NCBI GenBank assembly: GCA_964501065.1
Contig: CAZCRF010000006.1
Span: forward strand, 1-64,000
Length of the DNA: 64,000 nt
Direction: 5' to 3'
Source of the DNA: Hallerella sp964501065
GTDB taxonomy: Bacteria > Fibrobacterota > Fibrobacteria > Fibrobacterales > Fibrobacteraceae
Below the pieces are notes generated by a model. It had not been told where the DNA came from. It made no database searches and worked only from the letters and a program-made list of their open reading frames with translations. Positions 35,603 to 42,696 of this stretch are shown here, one piece after another (position 1 is the stretch's first letter; every line of letters starts with the position of its first letter). The position numbers and the translations under genes were made by a program.

Positions 35603-36493
35603 GTGGAAGAGTCGTTTCGCAGGGCAATTCGGAAGATGACGGGAACCAGCCTTTTGGGCTTGGGCTTTTCCAAGGATCGCGCCGCTGAACTTTCGGAGCT
35701 TTCCCAGGCGATGGACGTGCGGTGGTCCATCGCTCTTTGCGAGCATTTGAACGCCGTGGAGTCGAACCCGGACGGAATGATGTCGGGCGGGGAATTGGTT
35801 TCGAACGGTTCTGCGGCATGGAAGCTTGCCGCCGAGGATTTTCCCGTCATTTTGGACGAATACCGTCAAAAGTTCGCCGAGTTCCGCGCCAAGTGGATGC
35901 AGCGGTTCTCGACGGATGAAATTTGCCGGATGTTGTTGCAGAATCAGTATCTCCTCCGGGACGATGAAGGCTGGTTCTACGCCGCTCCTGCGGAAAAGTT
36001 GCGCAACCTTTATTTTTCAACGGTCCATTTGATGGTGGGCGATGCCGAAAAGCTCCTGGTCAATTTGTCCGGTCGCGTGGAGCACATCCAAGAAAAGCTT
36101 TCCCGCCTCTGGTATCGGGAATGCGCACTCGACGCTTCGTCAAAGGTCTTGCCGACCATCGAAGCGTCCTTGCGTTCGGGGGAATACGCCCTGACTTCCC
36201 GTTTGAGGGCGTCCTTGGCCCAGGTCGCCCGGAAACGCTTCATGTCGGAATTCAAGCCGTCGCGGGAGCGGAAGCGGTTTGCCCAAGCGGATTCCTGCGC
36301 GAGGAGCGTGGGGGCGAACCTTTCGAACATCGCTTACGAAAATGCCTTTTTGGCTTTCACCGACGACTTTTGCGATTACGCTTGCGGCCTCACCCTGTTT
36401 TTAGGCGGATGGTATCGCGACAAGTGGCTTTTGTATCTGCGCGGGTTTTCGCGCGGGCAGCTCGACCTCTTTACCCCAAAAAACGTGGAATGA
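35603..36493 (+). CDS. Uncharacterised soluble protein, first gene of the MotAB-like cassette (DUF3348-like)
   Basis: The 296-residue product has no signal peptide or membrane helix. It is largely helical, with a middle region around VRWSIALCEHL and EYRQKFAEFRAKW that recalls DUF3348 proteins, which accompany the same MotA/OmpA-type pair in other bacteria. This family link is from memory of the gene order and weak sequence resemblance. Its stop overlaps the next gene by four bases (ATGA), so it is very likely co-expressed with the channel protein. Function is unknown. Confidence 0.6.
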   Translation: MEESFRRAIRKMTGTSLLGLGFSKDRAAELSELSQAMDVRWSIALCEHLNAVESNPDGMMSGGELVSNGSAAWKLAAEDFPVILDEYRQKFAEFRAKWMQRFSTDEICRMLLQNQYLLRDDEGWFYAAPAEKLRNLYFSTVHLMVGDAEKLLVNLSGRVEHIQEKLSRLWYRECALDASSKVLPTIEASLRSGEYALTSRLRASLAQVARKRFMSEFKPSRERKRFAQADSCARSVGANLSNIAYENAFLAFTDDFCDYACGLTLFLGGWYRDKWLLYLRGFSRGQLDLFTPKNVE

Positions 36494-38274
36494 ACATGAC
36501 AAAATTTCTCAAGACACTCCTCCTTTCCCTAGTCGGCGCAATCGTCCTCGTCGCAGGGGCGTTCTATTTTGGCGCCCCGCTTTTCGGTTGGCTTATCATT
36601 GCCGCCATTTTCGGGATATACCTGATTTCTTCGATTCGCATTTCCCTCGGGATCCGTGCGGACGAAAAGGCGCGGGCGAAACTCGAAAAGTATGCGTCGC
36701 TTTTTGAACGGGGGCGGACCCCGGCGGAATCGGAACTGGACAGTTCGAACGCCGTCGATTCGCGCATCCGCTTTTTGAAATACTCCAAGGGGAATTCCGC
36801 ATGGAACGCGGAGGACTTGCCTTACCTCAAATCGGCGTGGTCTGCCGTCGAGGATTCCCAGGCAGAGAGCCACGGCGGCGTAGTCGTCTTGCTCGGCCTG
36901 ATGGGCACTTTTTTCGGTTTGATGCTTTCCATCAATGCGGCCGGCTCGGCGATAGACACGAACGTGACTTCCGAAACGACTCTCGGCATCATCCAGAACA
37001 TTTTTTCCAGCATGAAGGGAATTTTCGGTTCCTCCCTTTGCGGACTTTTTGCCGCCTTGATTTTGAACGCGGTCCATTCCATTTACGCCACTGCCCACGA
37101 AAAGTGGATCGCGGATTTGGATGCGTTCACCTTGCTCTGGCTTTTGCCGAAAAAGTCCTCCGGCGAAAGTGGGATTCTCGCCCAAATCGGGAACTTGGTG
37201 GAATCCCTCGAAAAATCGGACGCCGCTCGTGCGAAGAATTTTGAAGAGTTGGCGGAAACCTTGCGTGCCGCAGAAGTTTCCCGTTCGGAAATTCTCGAGA
37301 AGAAGTTGGAATCCTTGCAGTCTGCGGGGGAGGCCGCCTTTGCGAATGTGCAACGGGAATTTGCGGAATCTTTCGCCAAGACGGCGGACAGTGCGCTGCA
37401 AAATTTGGAAGCGGTGCAGAGGGCCTCTCTCGAAAATTTGTCTGCCGTGCAAAAATCGGCGGCGGAAGCTTTCGCGCGTTCGGGCGCGTCCGCCACGTCG
37501 GAAATTCGCGATTCCCTGTCGCAGGTGATTTCCGGCCTCGCTGCGGAAATGCAACGTCTTTCGTCTAGCGTGCAATCGATTGAATCCGGAGTCGTCGAAG
37601 GCCTCGAAAAGGAAATTGCGAACCTTTCGTCGAATGTGGCCGCATCCATTTCCGGGCATTTGGAGCGGCAGATGCAAAGCTCCGGGGAAAATTGGAACAC
37701 CTTCATGGAGTCGCTCCGCGCTTCTGCGGAAAAGGTCGCCGAGGCGGAGCAGAAAGGGCTCGAATCCCTCCGCGCCGTGGCGGACGAGGTCGCCGCCCGT
37801 GCGAACGATTCCACTGTCGGGCTTTCGGATGCGGTCAAGGGCGAAATGGAATCCCTGGCGCAAAAGGTCCAAGCTTCTTTCTCGGAACTCGCGAAGTCCT
37901 CGGAAAGCCTCGTGGCTGCGGAACAGTCCCTGGTGTCCGGAATCGCTTCCCGGGAGGAAAAGGAAAATGCGGCGGCGCAGGCCCTTTCGGAGAACATCGC
38001 GGAAACGGCGAAGCTCATGCGCGTGAACCAGTCGGAGCTGGCGGCCAATCTGGAAATGTTCGGCCATGGCGTCGAAGCGGTGCTTTCCAAAATTTCGGGC
38101 GATGTGCCGGAACGCGAGAACGAAAAGAATTTCGTGGAACAACTCAACACGGCCCTCCAATCGTTCCAAGAACGTTCGGGCGAAGTGCTTTTGGAAAACG
38201 CTCTCAAGACTCAGGAAATCCTCCTCGAAATTTTGGACCAGGTGCAAAAGTCCCCGGCGGGGAAGGCGGAATAG
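36490..38274 (+). CDS. MotA/TolQ/ExbB-like channel protein with long coiled-coil tail (DUF802/ZorA-like)
   Basis: The ATG at 36490 gives 594 residues. Helices lie at about 10-25, 31-49, 129-150 and 176-198; the third carries the MotA/TolQ-type segment LLGLMGTFFGLMLSINA. From about residue 230 to the end runs a 365-residue Ala/Ser/Glu-rich region with heptad character, a long cytoplasmic tail as in DUF802 proteins and ZorA. With the next gene it should form an ion-driven rotary-type inner-membrane motor. An in-frame extension back to 36121 overlaps the first cassette gene and is not used. A second possible start is 36496. Confidence 0.8.
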   Translation: MNMTKFLKTLLLSLVGAIVLVAGAFYFGAPLFGWLIIAAIFGIYLISSIRISLGIRADEKARAKLEKYASLFERGRTPAESELDSSNAVDSRIRFLKYSKGNSAWNAEDLPYLKSAWSAVEDSQAESHGGVVVLLGLMGTFFGLMLSINAAGSAIDTNVTSETTLGIIQNIFSSMKGIFGSSLCGLFAALILNAVHSIYATAHEKWIADLDAFTLLWLLPKKSSGESGILAQIGNLVESLEKSDAARAKNFEELAETLRAAEVSRSEILEKKLESLQSAGEAAFANVQREFAESFAKTADSALQNLEAVQRASLENLSAVQKSAAEAFARSGASATSEIRDSLSQVISGLAAEMQRLSSSVQSIESGVVEGLEKEIANLSSNVAASISGHLERQMQSSGENWNTFMESLRASAEKVAEAEQKGLESLRAVADEVAARANDSTVGLSDAVKGEMESLAQKVQASFSELAKSSESLVAAEQSLVSGIASREEKENAAAQALSENIAETAKLMRVNQSELAANLEMFGHGVEAVLSKISGDVPERENEKNFVEQLNTALQSFQERSGEVLLENALKTQEILLEILDQVQKSPAGKAE

Positions 38275-38277
38275 TCC

Positions 38278-38922
38278 ATGGCGAAGCGTCGAGAAGAAAG
38301 CCATTGGCTGGTGCTGACGGATTTGACTGCGGGGCTTCTCGCCCTGTTCATCTTGGCCTTTGTCGCGATGACGACGATGAAGGAGAAAAAGGCGGAAGCC
38401 CTGACGCGCACGGAGCAGGAAGTCGTGAGCTGCCAGGAGGAAATGCGCCGCGTCGCCAAGGAGCGCAACGCCCTGCTCTCCCAAAGCCTCAAGGCCCCGC
38501 TCGAAAAGGGCGTCATTGCGCTCGAAAACGGCAACATCCAAATCCAGGCCTCCTTCCTGTTCCCGCGGAACGGGGCGGACTTGACCGTGGAAGGCGCGAG
38601 CATCATCCAATCCATCGGCAAGGGACTTTTGGACGTTCTCGATTCGGGGGACGCCATCATGGTCTCCGGGTTCACGGACGACACGCCGACGAATTCCCCG
38701 ACTTACACGAACTGGAATCTTTCGACGGAACGCGCCGTGAACGTCGTCAAGACTCTCATCCGGCAAGGTTTCCCGGCGGACAGGCTTTTTGCGGCGGGAT
38801 TCGGCGAGGAGCATCCTCGCGTCCCGAACACCAGTGAAGCGAACCGTGCCCAGAACCGCCGCGTGGAAATCGGAGTGACGTCCATCCGCAAGTCGGAACC
38901 TGTCGGGGATTTTTCGAAATGA
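38278..38922 (+). CDS. MotB/OmpA-like motor partner
   Basis: The 214-residue product has one N-terminal transmembrane helix (about 11-30) with an aspartate, Asp15, at the position where MotB and ZorB carry the proton-binding residue (LTDLTAGLLALF). A short coiled coil leads to a C-terminal OmpA-type peptidoglycan-binding domain with GFTDDTP (131-137), NWNLSTERA (145-153) and NRRVEI (193-198). It therefore should anchor the channel to the cell wall. It starts three bases after the channel gene and overlaps the last cassette gene by four bases. Confidence 0.85.
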   Translation: MAKRREESHWLVLTDLTAGLLALFILAFVAMTTMKEKKAEALTRTEQEVVSCQEEMRRVAKERNALLSQSLKAPLEKGVIALENGNIQIQASFLFPRNGADLTVEGASIIQSIGKGLLDVLDSGDAIMVSGFTDDTPTNSPTYTNWNLSTERAVNVVKTLIRQGFPADRLFAAGFGEEHPRVPNTSEANRAQNRRVEIGVTSIRKSEPVGDFSK

Positions 38923-39602
38923 ACGGATGCGCGGAGAATTTGTACGCGGAACTCAAAGCCCGTGTCGATGCGCTTCGCAAGAATGGCCGCTTGCCGTATT
39001 GGAAGCTCTCTTACGCGGAGTTCTCCCTTTCCCGTATCGGGGATTACATCGCCGTCCGCAGGGAGGGGGAGGCCCTGGAAATGGGAAGTCGCCTGTCTTC
39101 GTGGATCGATTTCCATGAACGGGAGCTTGCGAAAACGGAAAAGCGCCCCCCTCGGAAAATTCCCCTCTGGAATTCCGAAGCCATCGAACGCGGACTAGAA
39201 GAAATCCGGAAAAAGCTCCAAGCGAAGAATTATCTCATCCCGGTCGCAGAACGCATCTCCTTTGCGAACGGAATGGAACGCGCCCAAAAATTGCTCGCCC
39301 AGTCGCAATGCGACGCGGCTCATGCGGAACTCTTTTCGCTGAGGACGCAATTGGTTTCCAGGCTTCACCGCTCTTACCGCGCACGTGCCGCGATGATTCT
39401 TTACAGCCGCCATGCGTCGGGATTCGGGCGTTCGCCCAAAGGGGAGGTCGTCGGCCCGTATAATTCCGAGCGAACTTTGGAATCGGCTCTTTCACTTGTC
39501 GGGGAGCGGGACGCCATTTGGGTGGAAGATTTCTTTGAACTTTACGAGGCTCTTTCGCAGATGACGGAAAGGCTCTCCCCCGTTGAAAAGAAACGGCGTT
39601 GA
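38919..39602 (+). CDS. Uncharacterised protein, last gene of the MotAB-like cassette (DUF2894-like)
   Basis: The 227-residue product is soluble and mostly helical. A C-terminal GPYNSERTLESAL segment followed by a WVEDFFELYEAL helix resembles the conserved tail of DUF2894 proteins (GPLNSHRLVLRSL), which close the equivalent operon in other bacteria. The N-terminal half has the pattern WIDFHERELAK. It overlaps the MotB-like gene by four bases. No catalytic motif is visible; a role in regulating or coupling the motor is inferred from position only. Confidence 0.6.
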   Translation: MNGCAENLYAELKARVDALRKNGRLPYWKLSYAEFSLSRIGDYIAVRREGEALEMGSRLSSWIDFHERELAKTEKRPPRKIPLWNSEAIERGLEEIRKKLQAKNYLIPVAERISFANGMERAQKLLAQSQCDAAHAELFSLRTQLVSRLHRSYRARAAMILYSRHASGFGRSPKGEVVGPYNSERTLESALSLVGERDAIWVEDFFELYEALSQMTERLSPVEKKRR

Positions 39603-39733
39603 GCCGCATCTCGGACTTTTGTCGAGTTGTCCCTGGACAACCGAATCCTTTCCGTCGGATGGGATTTGAACTTGCCCCCGTCTATATTTTGAACGTATCC
39701 GCTGAAGGATGCGTTTTTGATTGGAGTGTCGAC

Positions 39734-42487
39734 ATGAGCCTTTTCAAAATCCTATTCGTAGCCGGAGTCTCTTCCGTCGCGGCGGTCAGTTATCCTGTCC
39801 AGGAATTCCGCTTGGGCATCGGGAACTCGGACCGAAGCATGACGGGAGTTGCGGCCGGATCTTACGTCTCTTCCGCCACATTCCTCGGGACAAAGTCGCA
39901 AAAGTGGCATTTGAATTACGTCAGCGCGGGAATTCACGAAATCGTCAATTCCGAGACTGGGCAGCTCTTGACGAACGACGGCGGACTGGCCGTCACGGCG
40001 GCGGACAAGGATGCGGAAAACCAACGTTGGTTGATTCGGGCTGTGGAAAACGACTTCGACGGATATGCGCTTTATTACAAGGTGGTCTGCGCATCGGATT
40101 CGAGCCTCGGCTTGACCTTTTACCCGAACAGCAACTCGTTCCGCGTGGAGTCTTACACGGGGGCGGCTTATCAAAAATTCAAGTTGAACCTGGACGGGCT
40201 AGAAGGCTATGCGGCCAATGCGCTCACTCCATCCGGCCAAAAGGCGGGGACTATCGGGGGGCTGCTCGGCGAAGTCGTCTACGTCTCGACTGCGGACGAT
40301 TTGGAAACGCAGCTGAATTCCGTCGGAGCGCAAACGATTGTCATCACGGCGGACATCGACATGCAAAAAAAGAGCAACACGCGCGTCCGCGACAACAAGA
40401 CGATAGTCGGACAATACGGGAACCACACGATTTACGATTCCCAATTCCGTACAAACGATGCGTGGGGAACTGTGGGCGAGGTCCCGTCGGACAACATCGT
40501 CTTCCGCAACTTGAAGATGGTCGCGAAGAACGCTCCGAACCGCATCCTCATCAACATCTGGTCTTCGCGGCAGATTTGGATTGACCACGTCTATTTCGAA
40601 TCCCAACTCTCTTACGACAGGACGGGGAACGGTCAAGACGAAGTGGGGAAATTCATCTGGATAAACACGCCCTATGCAAATTATATGGATTCCCTCGACA
40701 GATACCGCAGCCCGGACTATGTGACGATTTCATACTCGCATCTCAAGAACCGCTATTGGACAGTCGCCTACGGCACGCAGAACGATGAAATCTCGCGCGA
40801 CCGCACCACGCTCCTTTTCAACTGGTGGGACAAGAACGTCCGCCGCTGCCCGCAACTGGGCAATGGCAGCGCACACATCTACAACAACTATTTTTCCGCC
40901 TATGGGACGTCGTCCAACGGCAGCGCCACGTCCGGCATCATCGGGGGGGACGGCTCCGACATGGTCTCCATCGGAAACCGGTTCAACGGCTACACGAAAA
41001 GCCAGGCCTTGATGATGGGCGGCGGGACGGATCCCTCCCGGGACTCCTATTCCTACCTGTCGGAATCCCTCGACGGCACGCCTTCGCCGGTGAGCTTTTC
41101 CCCGAAGGTCTCGTCTTCCTGGAAGCCCGAAGAGACGAATTACGGCTACTCCCTCATCGACGCCTACAATTCCAAGGGGACGGACGTGAAGGACTTTTGC
41201 ACAAAATATACGGGCGACCAGACGACCGCCGATGGGATGAAGTACGTGACGGACGGCGATTTTGAAAATTGGGTGACGGTGACCTTTCCGTCGCCGTTCC
41301 TCGAAAGCATTTCCGTGGGGACGGATCCGGTGAACGGCAAGACTGCCGCTACGATGGACGCGAAGCATTCCGTCTCCATCCGGAACGTCAACAGCGGACT
41401 CTATCTTTCGCCCGGGAATGCCCAAGCTCAAAACGGGACGGATGTCGAACAGAGCGGAATGGCGACTGCTTGGACCTTGACTCTTTCCGAGGAAGACGGC
41501 TACTACTATTTGAATCCCGAAGGCTCGGAACTCTTCCTCGCGGCGGAAGGGGCTTCGAGTTCGAACGGTACGAACATCTCCGTTCGGGAAAAGTCCGCTG
41601 CGGATGCATTCCTCTTCAAGTTCGTCTTGGGCGACGACGGGACTTTCAACCTGACGACGGAAATTTCGGCGGACAAGAGCTGTCTCGGCGTCGCGGCGGG
41701 GTCCAAAGATTCCGGGGCGACAGTCGTCGAATGGGAATGCAACGGTTCCGATGACCAGAAGTGGGTGGTGACGTCTCTGCCGAATGTGAAACAGGGGACT
41801 CTGTTCGCGGATTTGAAAGTCTACGACTTGGAGCGGGACTCCGCTTGGAACATCCTTTCCGAAGTCGGCGTGGGCAGCTTGATTTTCGGAGACCGCGACG
41901 TGACTTTTGCCGATATTCCCGACTCCTTGGCCGGCGCAGAACTCATCAGCCCCGCTTGCGATTCCAAAAAATTCACCTCGGACACTTTGGCGACCTTCAC
42001 TGCGGCGAAGAAAATGACGGTTTATGTAGCGGTGGACAGCCGCTTGACGGCGATTCCCGATTGGCTTTCGTCTTGGACGAAAACGGACTTGACCGTGACG
42101 AACAGTGCGAACGTCATCTTTGACGTTTATGCGTTGTCCGCTTCCGCCGGGGAAGTGGTCTTTTTGGGTTCGAACGGGCAGACTGGCGGATGCGTACAGT
42201 ATTTTGTCTTGGGCGTTCCCGAAAAGACGACGGCTCTTGTCGAACAAAAGCCTTTCGGCGGCTTTTCCGCGCGCTTTGACGGGGACGTCTTTCTCGTGGA
42301 GAACCGTTCCGCATCGACCGCCTCCGTTTCGTTGCACAGGCTTTCCGGGGAAAGAATCGCCGGTTTCTCCGTGGACGGTCGGAATGCCGGGAGAGTCCGG
42401 CTCGGTGGGGCGACTCCCCGCGGCGTTTATTTCGTCCGCGTCCGCACCGCGTCGGGAAATGCGACGTTCCGGGTCGTTCGGCAGTAA
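39734..42487 (+). CDS. Secreted pectate lyase, family PL1, with beta-trefoil modules and C-terminal sorting-like domain
   Basis: The ATG at 39734 gives 917 residues with a signal peptide. An N-terminal RICIN-type trefoil (about 25-150, with QKWHLN and QRWLIRA) is followed by the PL1 beta-helix lyase (about 180-500). The lyase has the family motif IWIDHVYF (281-288) and NVRRCPQLG, where the arginine pair near 370 is in the position of the catalytic base. A second trefoil (about 555-705, with DQKWVV) and a C-terminal beta domain ending GVYFVRVR then FRVVRQ follow; this end resembles type IX secretion sorting domains. It should cleave polygalacturonate by beta-elimination outside the cell. It is preceded by a 131-base gap and followed by a terminator. 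Confidence 0.9.
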   Translation: MSLFKILFVAGVSSVAAVSYPVQEFRLGIGNSDRSMTGVAAGSYVSSATFLGTKSQKWHLNYVSAGIHEIVNSETGQLLTNDGGLAVTAADKDAENQRWLIRAVENDFDGYALYYKVVCASDSSLGLTFYPNSNSFRVESYTGAAYQKFKLNLDGLEGYAANALTPSGQKAGTIGGLLGEVVYVSTADDLETQLNSVGAQTIVITADIDMQKKSNTRVRDNKTIVGQYGNHTIYDSQFRTNDAWGTVGEVPSDNIVFRNLKMVAKNAPNRILINIWSSRQIWIDHVYFESQLSYDRTGNGQDEVGKFIWINTPYANYMDSLDRYRSPDYVTISYSHLKNRYWTVAYGTQNDEISRDRTTLLFNWWDKNVRRCPQLGNGSAHIYNNYFSAYGTSSNGSATSGIIGGDGSDMVSIGNRFNGYTKSQALMMGGGTDPSRDSYSYLSESLDGTPSPVSFSPKVSSSWKPEETNYGYSLIDAYNSKGTDVKDFCTKYTGDQTTADGMKYVTDGDFENWVTVTFPSPFLESISVGTDPVNGKTAATMDAKHSVSIRNVNSGLYLSPGNAQAQNGTDVEQSGMATAWTLTLSEEDGYYYLNPEGSELFLAAEGASSSNGTNISVREKSAADAFLFKFVLGDDGTFNLTTEISADKSCLGVAAGSKDSGATVVEWECNGSDDQKWVVTSLPNVKQGTLFADLKVYDLERDSAWNILSEVGVGSLIFGDRDVTFADIPDSLAGAELISPACDSKKFTSDTLATFTAAKKMTVYVAVDSRLTAIPDWLSSWTKTDLTVTNSANVIFDVYALSASAGEVVFLGSNGQTGGCVQYFVLGVPEKTTALVEQKPFGGFSARFDGDVFLVENRSASTASVSLHRLSGERIAGFSVDGRNAGRVRLGGATPRGVYFVRVRTASGNATFRVVRQ

Positions 42488-42507
42488 GTGAATTTCCAAT
42501 CCAATCC

Positions 42508-42536
42508 GGGCGCAGTCCATGCGGGCTGCGCCTTTT
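42508..42536 (+). terminator. Rho-independent terminator after the pectate lyase gene
   Basis: GGCGCAG (42509-42515) pairs with CTGCGCC (42526-42532) across a 10-base loop and is followed by TTTT. It lies 21 bases after the pectate lyase stop, as expected for intrinsic termination. Confidence 0.75.
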
Positions 42537-42696
42537 GCTTTGGAATTTCGGGGGCTCAAAACTTTTATTATTCCAACTTGGAGCGTTCCATAAACGTTAC
42601 ACTGCGGATTTTTGCCCGTTTGGGGCGTTTTAAATCTATTTTCTTTACAATTGTCATCTAGGTCACACATTTGTCTTTGAATGGTGTCATTACGGT
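42537..42696 (+). promoter_or_regulatory. Upstream region of the first giant secreted protein
   Basis: After the terminator 160 bases remain before the ATG at 42697. The stretch is A/T-rich around 42555-42575 and 42625-42660 and probably contains the promoter. TTTACA (about 42645) is a -35-like word, but no matching -10 box at standard spacing is clear. Confidence 0.3.

Noticed and set aside
36529..38814. Long minus-strand frame of 761 codons
   Set aside because: It is the opposite reading of the MotA-like gene with its Ala/Ser/Glu-rich tail; no start or domain support.
35603..39602. Complete Zorya defence system
   Set aside because: Only ZorA/ZorB-like parts are present; no ZorC, no helicase-nuclease ZorD and no ZorE were found, so a defence label is not supported.
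40730..42670. Minus-strand frame of 646 codons
   Set aside because: It is antisense to the pectate lyase and includes the terminator region; no protein-like features.
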